DNA of 64,000 nucleotides, from NCBI GenBank assembly GCA_032433765.1, contig JAVIAB010000025.1, positions 38,881,348 through 38,945,347 on the forward strand, in the 5' to 3' direction. This DNA is from Megaustenia siamemsis. Its lineage: Eukaryota; Mollusca; Gastropoda; Stylommatophora; Ariophantidae. Below the pieces are notes generated by a model, which was not told the DNA's origin, searched no databases, and saw only the letters and a program-made list of their open reading frames with translations. Of the stretch, positions 1 through 12,200 are shown piece by piece. The position numbers were made by a program, and so were the translations under genes. Every line of letters begins with the position of its first letter. The stretch's first letter is position 1.

Positions 1-515
1 TCCATGGCAGCCAACCATTGATGTGAAGACAGCAACCAATGAATGAATGATGCTCCATGGCAGCCAACCATTGATGTGAAGACACCAACCAATGAATGAA
101 TGATGCTCCATGGCAGCCAACCATTGATGTGAAGACAGCAACCAATGAATGAATGGCACTCCATGGTAGCCAACCTTCGATGTGGAGACAGCAACCAATG
201 AATGAATGATGCTCCATGGCAGCCAACCTTCGATGTGGAGACAGCAACCAATGAATGAATGGCACTCCATGGCAGCCAACCATTGATTTCAAGACAGCAA
301 CCAATGAATGAATGATGCTCCATGGTAGCCAACCTTCAATGTGGAGACAGCAACCAATGAATGATGCTCCATGGTAGCCAACCTTCAATGTGGAGATGGC
401 ACCCAATGAATGAAGGATACCTGATAGTAGCCAACCTTTGATTTGGAGAAGGCACCCAATGAATGAATGGCACTCCATGGTAGCCAACCTTCGATGTGGA
501 AACGACATCCATAGT
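1..515. repeat. 53-bp minisatellite
   Basis: About nine tandem copies of a 53-bp unit containing ccatggcagccaacc and a short caatgaatgaatga run. Copies become more diverged to the right and one lacks an internal tetranucleotide. The array is open at the left edge of the window, so its full length is unknown. No coding potential. Confidence 0.95.
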
Positions 516-1421
516 TGATGATAACCATTACTGCTAAGGGCAGATAGACTTAAGGCTGTCATATAATCGTTTCACATCATCTCCATTTTCTTACACTGAC
601 CATTGATCCAAATAAGCCTATTTGTGTATTAGCTAGTTAATGTATAGCTAAGTGCAATGTCATGAGCTGTAATCATCTATCACACAGGGGAGATAATGAC
701 AATCTGAATGCACATTAATGTCGATGAATAATTATTTAAAAAAAAAATACCCATAATTTTTGTAGCGTTTGGATATTGTATCGTATTGGTGCTCACATTT
801 TTCCATGACTATAAGGGCACAAACGGATAAAAAAAAAAAAAAAACTGTGTCAACCTGAAAACAAATGTGCCACATCTGAGGAGGAAGCAATCATGTACCC
901 ACCAGAAGAGAAAATGAGCAAATTAATCACTTTTCTCCCATGACTTCAGAGGGCTCAAGCGTCCGAGACTTGTGATCGCAACAGCAGGGTCGGTGGCCCA
1001 CCAGCTGATCAAGACCTAGCCTCGACTTCCTAAACCCTCTGGTAACAGCATTCGTCTAAACAGGCTGGATAACAGAAGCTAGGATCGTGATGTTCCCTGT
1101 ATGTAGTGGTGACTCTTACTGATATAGAAGACCTAGTATTGCAGCAGCTTTAGGCAGGAGTCACAGAGTTTTCCAGCCATGGCTGGGACTAGATGAACTC
1201 AAACATCTCCAGTAAAAGCCGGGAATGTCAAGAAATGCCATTACAACCCACTACACTCTATCAGTCAAAGAGCATCTGCTGCTATCAACTTTGGGCATAA
1301 CGTTAACAACAACTTCCACAGCTTCGTTTGAAATATGTCAACAACTTCCATGGCTTCAGATTACTGACATATAATGTTTGTACTTCATTAGCACGTATGA
1401 TCAATATTTAATTGTGACTAG
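516..1421. other. Intergenic, no gene recognised
   Basis: AT-rich sequence with homopolymer A runs near 740 and 829-846. I see no ORF, RNA gene or recognised repeat. The more GC-rich part at about 890-1300 could be an old dispersed repeat, but no second copy is present in the window. Confidence 0.5.
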
Positions 1422-1432
1422 TCAGCCTGGCC

Positions 1433-1694
1433 TGAGCCGCGATAGCTCAGTGGTTAGTGAACTGGACTACAAAGGACAAGGGGTAGGGTTCGATCCCAAC
1501 CGACGGCTTCCGGGTTCACCCAGCCTTAAATGGGTACCGGATTTTTTTCTGGGAAAGTAAAGCAGCACGGGCGTAATACTGACCACATTACCCCAAAAAT
1601 CATGTGCCGAAGGTCTGTAAAATATAGGGTCACTAACACCATAATTCCCTATACGCCACTTGGCGTGACGGGGGGTACTTTACTTTTTTTTTAA
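1433..1694 (+). mobile_element. tRNA-derived SINE, copy 1
   Basis: The head has a pol III A box (tagctcagtggttagtg) and B box (ggttcgatccc), followed by a conserved body and an end reading tactttac plus a T run. It is flanked by an 11-bp target-site duplication, tcagcctggcc, at 1422-1432 and 1695-1705. Six well-preserved copies of this family occur in the window. The short ORF across it is only SINE sequence. Confidence 0.93.
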
Positions 1695-1705
1695 TCAGCC
1701 TGGCC

Positions 1706-2183
1706 AGATATTACTCATATCATCAGCCCTTCTTTACGATTGATCTGTAGCACACGACAAAATGTGAAATCAGTCTTTAACATCCAAGGAGACACCTCTC
1801 ACAGGCTGAGAACCTCTGAGAAGCAATAACTTATATTTGAAAACAGGAAAAATAAATAAAATGCACACTTGAGTAATGCAAGACAAAGGGAGCATTATAC
1901 ATGGATAATCACATTTTAAAAATGTAATTTTTATATTACTTTTGTTCATAAATATGAAGTAGTAGAATGATCACTGTACAACAGAAGAAAGATAATATTT
2001 ACAGGAAAAAAAAAATAAAAATCCATTCTGACACAAAAAAAGTGTAGTTGGTGCCGACAGAGAGATAATGTCTTGGGTTTGCACCACATTTCTGAAACAA
2101 GTCACACAATTCAGGAGTACTCCTCTTTCACACTCAAAATTGTTGCTGCTTAACCATATTTGTTATTTTTCTAGGAAAACAAA
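1706..2183. other. Intergenic, nothing recognised
   Basis: AT-rich sequence with A runs near 2009 and 2035. No gene or repeat identified. Confidence 0.4.
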
Positions 2184-2415
2184 CATTTACAACCTGTTGT
2201 TGTAAATATCAACCTGTTTTACATCCAATGTCAAACATTTACAACCTGTTGTTGTAAATATCAACCTGTTTTACATCCAATGTCAAACATTTACAACCTG
2301 TTGTTGTAAATATCAACCTGTTTTACATCCAATGTCAAACATTTACAACCTGTTGTTGTAAATATTAACCTGTTTTACATCCAATGTCTTTACAACCACT
2401 GTTGTAAAAATCAAA
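2184..2415. repeat. 51-bp minisatellite
   Basis: Four near-identical copies and one degenerate copy of a 51-bp unit. Each unit contains the short palindrome acaacctgttgttgt followed by a second, partly related half, atcaacctgttttacatcc. Confidence 0.93.
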
Positions 2416-2980
2416 CCTGATTTACATCCAAAAACCAAACATAAAAATAGCAAACGTTAAAAATAAAATGGTTATATGATTATAACTCTACAAAAACTAA
2501 ATAAACATAACTTCATTATAAACATGTGTTAAAACGGAACCCACATACGATGACCTACAAGAAAATGTTAGTTTTATGAATAGGGGGAATGTTGCAGATT
2601 CAATATATTTTAACATACAAAATATATAAAAATTAAAACCCGAATACCTCATGGCAACTGCACTGGACAAGCAGTCCTATTAGCCCCCCTGGCAGACCCC
2701 AGAAACTGGAAAATGCCGGAAAGATTTTTTTTTTTATTTTAAATCATATAAAATATTGTCACATTTTTATGGCCAGATCTAATATGCCAAATTAAGGCTG
2801 GAACTAGTTGCTGTGCCGCAAATAAATCCATTTTAAAAAAGGGAGCATAAACACACAATTCAGAGTGTGAAATTAAAAAAACAAAATATGTGGGTTATCG
2901 GACCTGTACGAGATACAAAACTATGACTGAGTTATTGATCTTAGTTTTTAAGTATGACCAAACCAGCATATAAGATTTAT
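2416..2980. other. Intergenic, nothing recognised
   Basis: Very AT-rich sequence. No ORF, RNA gene or repeat recognised. Confidence 0.4.
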
Positions 2981-2993
2981 TATATAACTAGAA

Positions 2994-3253
2994 AGGAGCC
3001 GTGATAGCTCAGTGGTTAGTGAACTGGACTACAAAGGACAAGAGGTAGGGTTTGATCCCAACCGACGGCTTCCAGGTTCACCCAGCCTTTAATGGGTACC
3101 GGATTTTTTTTCTGGGAAAGTGAAGCAGTACGGGCGTAAAACCGACCACATTACCCCAAAAATCATGTGCCGAAGGTCTGTAAAATTTATGGTCACTAAC
3201 AACCATATTCCCTATATGCCACTTGGCGTGACGGGGACACTTTACTTTTTTTT
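2994..3253 (+). mobile_element. tRNA-derived SINE, copy 2
   Basis: Same family as 1433-1694, with intact A and B box regions. It is flanked by a 13-bp target-site duplication, tatataactagaa, at 2981-2993 and 3254-3266. It ends in a T run. Confidence 0.93.
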
Positions 3254-3379
3254 TATATAACTAGAATTTGTGATATATACCACAAACTATACAGAGAACT
3301 GTAAGGAATGACTTTGTGTGCCATTTCTTCCACACATTATCAGTCTAAAATGTTGTGAGAACACCAGACCCAAGGGTTG

Positions 3380-3520
3380 ACCACGAAAAAGATGGGTCGA
3401 TGGAATATTAGAAGCACTAGGAAACATAACAGCAGCAGAGGCGAACAGAAGAGCAAAAGACCGCAAATTATATCTCCCCTCGACGCTGAAAGGCAGACGA
3501 GGAAGGAAAGAAGAAGAAGA
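3380..3520 (+). mobile_element. LINE 3' end relic
   Basis: One frame reads ILEALGNITAAEANRRAKD and then LPSTLKGRRGRK. This matches the C-terminal tail of the LINE relic at 32580-33105 ([19 protein letters not shown]). It ends in an AAG-rich tail (aagaagaagaag). It is a 5'-truncated insertion and not a gene. Confidence 0.7.
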
Positions 3521-3742
3521 TTATCAGTCTATCCTACATCAATCTCCCTTGTCTTTCTGTGCCATCTTCTGTACTTTCATCATTACAATGATAAATCATA
3601 CAGGCAGGTAAAGTTTGCTGTTGGCTTCAACGCGATGACGATAAGTAATTCTCATTTTAAATGATAATTCTCTTGGACTCTCAAAAACAATTTCTGAGAC
3701 AATGTGTCAGGATCAAGCAGCCATAACAAGTTGTATTTTATT

Positions 3743-4120
3743 TTCCAAATTGGTAAAGGTAAAGTACGAGACTTGAATTGGCGTCTTAGCACACGAGTTT
3801 TCACCCATAAGTGCTCGGCCGCCTAACAAGAAGTGTTTTGAGACTTCTGGATAGTGTCGCTCAAAGCATCGAAACTCACAATGCGAGGCAGCATCCCTCA
3901 CCATCCCAGAGTGCTACCCTGGTACCCATTTCTGCCAGCGGCTGGGTCGACTGCGGGGGAGGGGTTATTTTTTCCAACCATGAGTACAACTCACCCTGCT
4001 TCCAGCAGGAATCGACACGAGTTGTCCGAACATCGAAAGCCCAACAATTTCCCAACAAAAAAATGACCAAATTGATAATTCTGAGAGTGGAGGATCTGGA
4101 AGTCAAACCCAGCAGGAGTA
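3743..4120 (-). mobile_element. Possible old SINE-related repeat
   Basis: The plus strand begins gtaaagtac and later reads ctggtacccatttctgcc...ggctgggtcgactg. This resembles the body of the local SINE family in minus orientation (ggtacccattt...ggctgggtgaa). The far end has a B-box-like gggtttgacttcc on the minus strand. Divergence is high, so it could be a separate SINE family sharing a core. ORFs here are not convincing. Confidence 0.4.
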
Positions 4121-4249
4121 GAGTGGCTTGACTGAAAACATGAAGCAGAAGTGTATACAATCAGTTCTTTGTTGATGTTTGCCAGCTGTATATCTCTAGT
4201 GAAGTCCTGCAGGACTCAATTTTGCACGAATATCACTTTTTTCCTATTT

Positions 4250-4345
4250 TTTACATTGGCAACCATTTGCCCCAGGTGTCCCTCGCCTTACAGGCAGATA
4301 TTCTCCGACTTCAGAGGTATTCTCATTTTTATTGTGAAGTTTTAA
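4250..4345. repeat. Dispersed repeat (pair with 5155-5250)
   Basis: The segments at 4250-4345 and 5155-5250 align. Both contain caggcagata, then ctccg, then cttcagag and tattc, followed by a T-rich stretch. They are diverged copies of an unnamed dispersed repeat. Confidence 0.55.
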
Positions 4346-4379
4346 CATTTTGTGTAGATTTTTTCTCCTAATAATTTTG

Positions 4380-4570
4380 CCAGGGCAGTGGCCACCTTGG
4401 ACCTACTCTGTTAGATTTCCAACTGCCTAGGGTTCTTCAATATGTGCAGAATGCACACAGGACCTCACGTTATTTACGTTATCCATGAGGATTTGGCATC
4501 GGATCTCACTACACAGAGACCAGCGGAGGGTTAAGCCATGAAGAAATGACGGATTCAATTTTTTTTTTTC
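4380..4570. repeat. Dispersed repeat (relative at 52305-52450)
   Basis: Shares agggttcttcaa, a gcacacagg/gcaaacatgg block and gcatcggatctcac with 52305-52450. The gatctcac portion in reverse orientation is also the basis of the 31-bp minisatellite at 41795-42185. Confidence 0.55.
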
Positions 4571-4619
4571 ATTAAAATTCAATAATTGTCCTGTAATTGT
4601 CTTGTATTATCCATGAATA

Positions 4620-4912
4620 CTGTACTGAGTTGTAAGGGAGCTGTAGTCTTCTATCTCTGTAGTTTTTCCTATCTCTGCAGTTTTCTATCTCTGCAGTTTT
4701 GTATGCAGTTATCTATCTCTGCAGTTTTCTATCTCTGTGGTTTTCAATGCAGTTTTCTTTCTCTGCAGTTTTCTATCTCTGCAGTTTTGTATGCAGTTAT
4801 CTATCTCTGCAGTTTTCTATCTCTGTGGTTTTCAATGCAGTTTTCTTTCTCTGCAGTTTTCTATCTCTGTGGTTTTCTATGCAGTTTTCTATCTCTACAG
4901 TTTTCTACCTTG
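4620..4912. repeat. Minisatellite with ctgcagttttctatct unit
   Basis: Short units of about 15-16 bp (ttttctatctctgcag and variants). They are organised in a longer block of roughly 87 bp that occurs about twice (around 4686-4860). The 110- and 95-residue ORFs across it are periodic translations and not genes. Confidence 0.9.
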
Positions 4913-4924
4913 AGTTAAATGTGT

Positions 4925-5570
4925 CACCCTGGCAGTCATTAACAGTGTATCACCTGACTATTGATCTCCCGCAAGTCTCAAATTGAGGTCACCAGCTAAT
5001 GTAGGCACATAATAGTTCCTGATTAGTCTCGTTTGCATAAAATGGGAAAACCACTTTACTCTCTGCTTTCCCCCTAACATCTTTCCCAGCTTTGACCTCT
5101 GGCGAAGTTCCTAGAGCATAGGAAGTGAATTTTACGTGTTAATCCATTTTTCCCTGGTAGCCGTGTGCACAAGGTTCCCCTAGCTGCACAGGCAGATAAC
5201 TCCGTCTTCAGAGATATTCATTTTTTTTCATCAATAAGTAATTAATGTTTCAAGCAGGACCACGCTGCTGAGACCAAGGGTGGTTGCCGCAGAGAGAAAT
5301 CACAAATAAAAATCCCAACTGGCGCAGCCGGGATTTAAATGCACAATATCTCATTCTTGAGGCTGGCGTCTTGCTTTGACATCACCCAGTCCCCCTCCCC
5401 TGATATCTAATACAGGGTGTACTTACAATTTTTCTGTTGTCAATACTGTGTCTTTCTTCAGGTGACATTATGAGTTCATAAATAATCTTCCTTTGTTATG
5501 TCTTAGATACAGACCATATTTGACACTAATAACAAAGAGAAGTCAGAAATAATTCATTTCTAATTAAACT
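4925..5570. other. Intergenic, mostly unrecognised
   Basis: Contains the dispersed repeat copy at 5155-5250. A possible tRNA-derived SINE lies at about 5250-5400 on the minus strand, with a B-box-like gcatttaaatccc. Otherwise nothing is recognised. Confidence 0.35.
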
Positions 5571-5841
5571 CCTGTGTGTTACCAGGGCCTCATTATGAGG
5601 GAGTAAAGAATAGCTACACTGTGACCTTCCAGGCATGTCGTAAGAGCCGACTAAGGAGGTTGATCGATGGCTTGACAAGCTATCATTGTAAAAAGTATTG
5701 TTATGGAAACAGCGCCATATATTTTAGAGCAATGATCTCTGCAATATGTGCCACTTTGGCACGCATGGTTTCTGTTTTTGAGATTTTGGTTCTGCCCTAT
5801 GTGCCGTCTTCGGCTCGAAAGGACAATATATAGATAGATAG
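5571..5841 (+). mobile_element. Short non-autonomous element with GATA tail, copy 1
   Basis: Begins cctgtgtgttacc, contains the conserved block aggcatgtcgtaagag, and ends cgtcttcggctcgaaagg followed by gatagata repeats. A close copy lies at 44067-44341. Its 3' end resembles that of the GATA-tailed LINE (ggtcggctacggctcaaaag plus gatagata), as expected for a SINE mobilised by that LINE. I do not recognise its 5' origin. Confidence 0.8.
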
Positions 5842-6149
5842 AATTAAATTCACAGTTTAAATGTTTGGATGATTTTCATTTTATATTTGGTTCTCACTTC
5901 TGGTTTTACCTGGCAATGAACTTCAAACCTGCAAGTTCACACAAGACAAGAAACCAACATGAACCAAATGTTCGAGAAATTAATTACGCATTTCATGGCA
6001 GTGGGGGATATATGCAGATAACCAAAATTTAGAAAACAATTGTCAAAATTGACATTAACAATAAAAACAAAATATCAAATAAATTACAACAATTTCAGTA
6101 ACAGCAAATAACTGGAAAAATGCCAACGTAAAATTCCATCGTTTTGTCG

Positions 6150-6283
6150 TTATACCAAGTTTTCTGGGTAAAACAAACTTTCTTGTTGATGTAACTGTTT
6201 CTCTTCTTGCCGACGCACAAAAAACTTTCTCACTTCTGCTACCACAAATACTGTAGATGTCAATGAAATTAAAAGGCAAAAAT
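6150..6283 (-). CDS. ATP2C1: SPCA exon 14 (last coding exon)
   Basis: The acceptor is ttttcctttcag before 6283. The exon completes a split Asp codon from exon 13 and encodes [20 protein letters not shown], then [10 protein letters not shown] and about 17 more residues before TAA at 6150-6152. This is the last transmembrane helix and a short charged cytosolic tail. It aligns with the human segment around LTSSVCIVAEIIKK, but the extreme tail differs. The 3' UTR continues below 6150. I could not place a poly(A) signal with confidence. Confidence 0.9.
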
Positions 6284-9200
6284 CTGAAAGGAAAATGTAA
6301 CAAAAAAAAAGAATTTTATTACTCGAAGTTTGCAAATGTAATACTAAATTACGATACCATTATAAAAATTACCGCCTCAAAATAAATATTTTTTTTTCAT
6401 TTGAGAGTTTGCCATTGGCACACATTCCCTTATGTCCTGTACCTTCCAATTTATCACTAAAGGTGACCTCTGAGTTATGGCTGTGGTTATGGAAGGCCCC
6501 GGTACCACCGCAAACGAATTAAAATCTATAATTGCTCAACCGCCGTGCCATTGGAATAATCCGAATTACGAACTCATTTCCCAAACAAAGAAAGGTAACT
6601 GTAGTCCCCATATAGCAGTCTCAGCAAAAGACATACGGCGAAACCGCACAGAAAGTGAACACAGCTAACTGTTCCTTGTCATATGATATCATTCACCGTA
6701 AACAAAATGGCTGGGAGCGGAGAGAATAAAATTGAATACAGGGGAGATGATTTTATCATCAGGACACCAGGAACCAGGAGCACAACATAGCGAAGGGGTA
6801 GCTATAATGCTATCAAAGAATGCACAGAAGACACTAATAGAATGGGAGGCAGTGGGACCAAGACTGGTGAGAGCAACATTTAGAACAACCAAAAACAAAA
6901 TAAAATTACACATTATACAATGCTATGCACCAACCAACGATAAAGATGACTCAGTTAAAGATGATTTTTATAAACAGCTACAATGCCAGATGGATGCAAG
7001 ACGAGCCAAGGATATTATAATCTTGATGGGAGACCTAAATGCTAAGGTAGGATCAGACAACAGAGGCTTTGAAGAGATTATGGGAAAACATGGACTTGGA
7101 GATATAAACGAGAATGGAGAGATATTTGTGAATTTCTGCGCCCTTAATCAAATGAGCCTAGGAGGAACAATATTCCAACATAAAAGAATACACAAAGCTA
7201 CATGGGTGTCACCAGATCATAGAACGGAAAATCAAATTGATCACATATGTATTAATAATAAGTTTAAGTCATCCTTACAGGATGTAAAAGTATATAGAGG
7301 GGCAGATATAGCTTCTGATCATCATCTTCTGTTAGCCAAACTTAAAATTAAATTAAAAAGGTATACTACAACGAATAAGGGCAGAACGTATTTCAATGTA
7401 GGGTTTCTTAAAGAACAAGGAATTAAAGATAAATTCGCAGTCACAATATCAAACAAATACCAAGTCCTCCAACAACTAGAAAATACAATAAATATAGAAG
7501 ATCATTGGAAACAGGTAAAAAATATATGGAAAGAGACATGCGAAGAAACACTGGGGAAAAGAGAACGCCAGAATAAGGCATGGATGACAGCAGAGACCCT
7601 GGATAAAATTAAAGAAAGAAAGAACAAGAAAGCAGACATAAATAAAAGCAAAACAAGAAGTAATAAAGCCAAGACACAGGAAGCTTACACAGAGGTGAAC
7701 AAAGAAGTGAGAAGATGCATTAAAAGGGATAAGAGGAAATATATAGATGAATTAGCTAAAGAGGCAGAAGAAGCAGCAAATAAAGGGAATATGAAAGAAC
7801 TGTACAACAGCACAAAGAAATTAGGTGGAAAATACAAACAGATCAACGCCTTTATCAAAGATAAGAAAGGAAATCTGCTTAGTAATATAAAGGAACAAAT
7901 GGAGAGATGGAAGGAGCACTTTGAAGAACTTTTGAACAGACCTGGCGCAAATAATCCTCCAGATATACTACCAGCAGAAGAAGAATTACACGTTAACTGC
8001 GGAAAACCAAGCAAAGAAGAAATAATGAAAGCCATCAAACTGTTAAAAGATGGTAAAGCCACAGGACCAGATGAAATTCCTTCGGAAGCCATCAAAGCAG
8101 ATATTATCACCTCTACCAAGATGTTACATAATCTATTGGATAAAATTTGGGAGAGGGAAGAAATACCTAAAGACTGGAGAGAAGGTTATATGATCAAACT
8201 ACCAAAGAAAGGAAGTTTACAGGAGTGCACAAATTATAGGGGAATTATGCTACTATCAGTGCCAGGAAAAATATTAGGCAGAATCATTCTGGAGAGACTA
8301 AAAGAGGCTATAGAGAAACACTTGAGAGATGAACAAGCAGGTTTTAGGAAGAACAGATCATGTGCTGATCAAATAACTACTCTACGTATAATAGTTGAAC
8401 AAAGTTTAGAACTAAAATCCCCACTTTATATTGGATTCATAGATTACGAAAAGGCATTTGATAGTTTAGACAGAAGAATGCTTTGGAAGTTGCTGAGTCA
8501 TTATGGAATCCCCATAAAGTTTATTAACCTGATAAAAACAATGTATGAAGGAACAAAATGTAGTGTGGTGCATGAAGGACAGCTTACAGAAGCATTTGAA
8601 ATAAGAACAGGAGTAAGGCAAGGATGCCTTCTGTCTCCATTTCTCTTTCTACTGGCCATAGATGGGATTATGAAAATAACTCAAAACAACAGAAATGGGA
8701 TCCAGTGGTCACTGACCAAACAACTTGATGATTTAGACTTTGCTGATGACATAGCTCTCCTATCACACAGCCACCAACAGATGCAAGATAAAATGAGTAT
8801 ATTAGATGAGAGATCACAACAGCTAGGACTAAAGATTAATAGAGATAAGACCAACATTATGAGAATTAATGCAGTTGGCAATAACCAAATAAAACTAGGA
8901 GAAATACCTCTACTAGACGTACAATCTTATATATATCTGGGCAGTAATATAGATAAAGAGGGAGGAACAGAAAACGATACCAAAATAAGGATATCAAAAG
9001 CAAGAGGAGCTTTCATTGCACTGGGAAACATATGGAAATCCAAAGAAATTAGGCTAAATACAAAAATACAAATTTTCAACTCCAATGTTAAGTCGGTTCT
9101 ATTATATGGCTGTGAAACATGGAGAATAACAAAATTGACAATCACGAAGGTACAGACTTTCATTAATGGATGCTTGCGCAGAATAAAGGGATGGAAATGG

Positions 9201-12200
9201 CAGGACAAAGTCACAAACGTGGAATTATGGAAATGTACCGGTCAAATACCAGTGGATAAAGAAATACAGCGAAGACGATGGCGATGGATAGGACACACAC
9301 TACGGAAACCAACTGAGAGTATTACACAACAGGCCCTTTTTTGGAATCCCCAGGGGAAAAGACAAAGAGGAAGACCAAGGAATTCTTGGAGAAGACAGAT
9401 TGAAGCAGAGATGAAGATGATGGGGAAGACATGGAATGATCTTAAAAGAATTGCAAAAAACAGAACGACTTGGAAAGTGTTTGTTGAAGACCTATGCTCC
9501 ACTGGGAGCTAAAAGGTAGAAGAAGAAGAAGACCGTAAACAAAGGGAATATCGAAACATAATCAAAACGGATGAGACACACAGCTCACAGTGTGCACAGA
9601 GCACTTAGAGAACTCAGTAGCTCATGCAACAAGCAGGACTTGGAATATGAGGAAACTGCAACAAGGAACACTTCATACATGGCCTTCAATGGTTCCTGCC
9701 ACCTATCCATCATATTGACCGGAAGTTCACGTCCTGAAAATGATGATTGTCATATTTTTTCAAATGTATAGCGCTTGATGATGTTAGGACATGTTTTTTT
9801 ACTCCAATTCCAAATATATAATACACAGTTAGTCGTCGGATTATCCCCGTCGCACATCAAACAACAGACCGTAAGTTGAGCTTATGGCTAGTCTAGTAAT
9901 ATATGATGAGCCATTATGCACAACAATGGCTGCGCCCATAGATTCCCGATTACTCTAGTCAATGCAGCCTACAACGAACGAAATATGGTGCAAATTCCTC
10001 AAAGAGAAAAAACTTTGGTTGACTTGATGGAGCAGTCCACATTAATGTATTGTTTCATGTAAATAACTGGCGTCAAACAATTCCAACGACTGCCATTGAA
10101 CAACACTCAAATGTGTTGACGTAAACCACAGATCAACTCTAGATGGTGGAAGGTCGCATTCACAACACTTGACTTGTCAAGAAGGAATATTGCCGTGTGT
10201 ACGACTCCACTTCATCAGCACAGATTTGTTAAGTAGAACATCATTTTGACTTTAACGCAGAAAATTGCATTGGAGAGCCGAAATTAATCAGTCCCCAAAT
10301 GGATTTTCTGCAGCGATCGAGAGAACATGAACTTCGTTCCACCATCTTGGAAATGGACTCCTGAGTGTTTGATTTTTTGTTTGATGTTGGATTTTTTTTA
10401 AAATCGATCGCGTAGTAAAAATTACTAGGGCATACGCACAATTTTTATTTCATATTCTGCCAATTTAAAAAAAAGTTTACTATTTTCCCTTTTTTCCCCT
10501 TATGATCTGGGAAATCTCATCAGCAGTTGGCGTTGACATCAAAGAAACCTTTGTAAGATGGGAGAGTCCGTGCACAATGCCAAAAGGGTGCAAAACATAC
10601 AGGTTGATCTGACGGTTTACAGCCACTATAGAGTGGAAACCGGGAAGGGGGTGGGACTATGTGGTCACATTTCTGGTTAAAAATTAACCGCAAAGTAGGA
10701 AATGATTGTATCGGATTCCTTTGTCACGTCTTGTGTAAACACACCAGCTGTGTAGCAAAAGTTCAAAGAAAATTTGAGTTTCCAAAATCAAAATGTGACA
10801 TTTAAGTGGCAGTAATTTTATAAAGGTATCGTGGACAAGTGAGTTACACATAGGTATCGTAATTAAGGGTTAAATTAATCTAGGAGAAAGTATATGAATG
10901 TGACGTTGGAAACAATATGATAATATCTATATATCAAGTCAGCTATAAACTTGGGGCAGTCAACTTTTATAAGTAACAGAAAACTAAAACTGTTGTCAAT
11001 TTACATTCTTGTATTGTGATAACAGACCAGAACACGTCCAAGTAAACTTTTATAATGTTATAACAGTCCACAACATGTCCAGGTAAACTATAATAATGTT
11101 ATGATAACAGTCCAGAACACGTAAACAGGTAAACTTTTATAATGTTATAACAGTCCAGAACACATCCAAGTAAACTTTTATAATGTTATAACAGTCCAGA
11201 ACACATCAAAATAAACTATTATAATGTTATGATAACAGTCCAGAACATGTCCAGGTAAACTTTTATAATGTTATAACAGTCCAGAACACATCCAAGTAAA
11301 CTTTTATAATGTTATAACAGTCCAGAACACGTCCAGGTAAACTTTTATAATGTTATAACAGTCCAGAACACGTCCAAGTTAACTTTTATAATGTTATAAC
11401 AACAATCAAGAACACATTCCAGTAAACTTGTATAATTAATGTAAAACTAGAATTGTTGTCGATTGACATTCTCATGTTATGGTAGTTGACAATAACATAA
11501 ACACATGTAAAGTAGAGCTTCAGATATTTTTACAGTTTACACTTTTTATGGGACAGGATGACTGTGTCCGAGTTCATATATAAAATATCATTTTTAAGAA
11601 TGAACAAGAGATGTTGAAATCCGAGGCAAATCAACCACAAATGGTGTTAAATGTCTAGTATTGGGGCTAGAGTGTTACTCTGTGATTGAAGCAAACAAGT
11701 GCAGCACACTGTCTGTCCATGATAGATCACTACAACAAGATGATAGTTTACCTGACAAATATAGAGCCTCTGTTTGGAAAATCTTCTGTAAAGGAGGGAA
11801 ATATATCACAAGCAGTTGACCAATGAGTGATCCTCCCACTGCATACAAGAACATTTTGTTGGAAGTCAGTCCAATTTGGAAGATAGATTTGCTCTGTTGT
11901 ATATAGAGGGTAAGATCAGTTACATGATAGTGTGAGGGTAAGATAAGTTACATGATAGTGTGAGGGTAAGATAAGTTACATGATGATGTGAGGGTAAGAT
12001 CAGTTACATGATAGTGTGAGGGTAAGATCAGTTACATAATGATGTGAGGGTAAGATCAGTTACATGATAGTGTGAGGGTAAGATCTGTTACATGATAGTG
12101 TGAGGGTAAGATCTGTTACATGATAGTGTGAGGGTAAGATAAGTTACATGATAGTGTGAGGCTAAGATAAGTTACATGATGATGTGAGGGTAAGATCAGT

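Larger units (their letters stand above)
6476..10360. mobile_element. Unidentified insertion (about 1.05 kb) carrying a nested LINE
   Basis: MITE sequence breaks off after ctgagt at 6470-6475 and resumes with a second ctgagt at 10361-10366, which suggests a 6-bp or slightly longer target duplication. The inserted DNA is 6476-6706 plus 9544-10360 once the LINE is removed. It has no recognisable ORF, and I do not know its type. Confidence 0.5.
6338..10876. mobile_element. piggyBac-like MITE split by nested insertions
   Basis: The left end contains aaattacgatacc with aaaaattacc just inside. The right end reads ggtatcgtaatt then gggttaa at about 10876. These are inverted termini of the TTAA/CCC type shared with 25857-26480 and 61631-63154. 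The MITE body resumes at about 10361, so the insertion at 6476-10360 interrupts it. With the insertion removed the element is about 650 bp, the same size as its relatives. It lies in the last SPCA intron. Confidence 0.7.

Noticed and set aside
1433..1560. A tRNA gene suggested by A and B boxes
   Set aside because: The tRNA-like head is shared by six copies with SINE bodies and target duplications. It does not fold as a complete tRNA.
3377..3664. A 95-codon ORF as a small gene
   Set aside because: Its first part is LINE tail sequence in the wrong frame, and the rest has no conserved feature.
9571..10441. Short ORFs at 9571-9771 and 10241-10441 as genes
   Set aside because: They lie in the unknown inserted element and MITE. 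Neither has a recognisable domain or plausible splice context.
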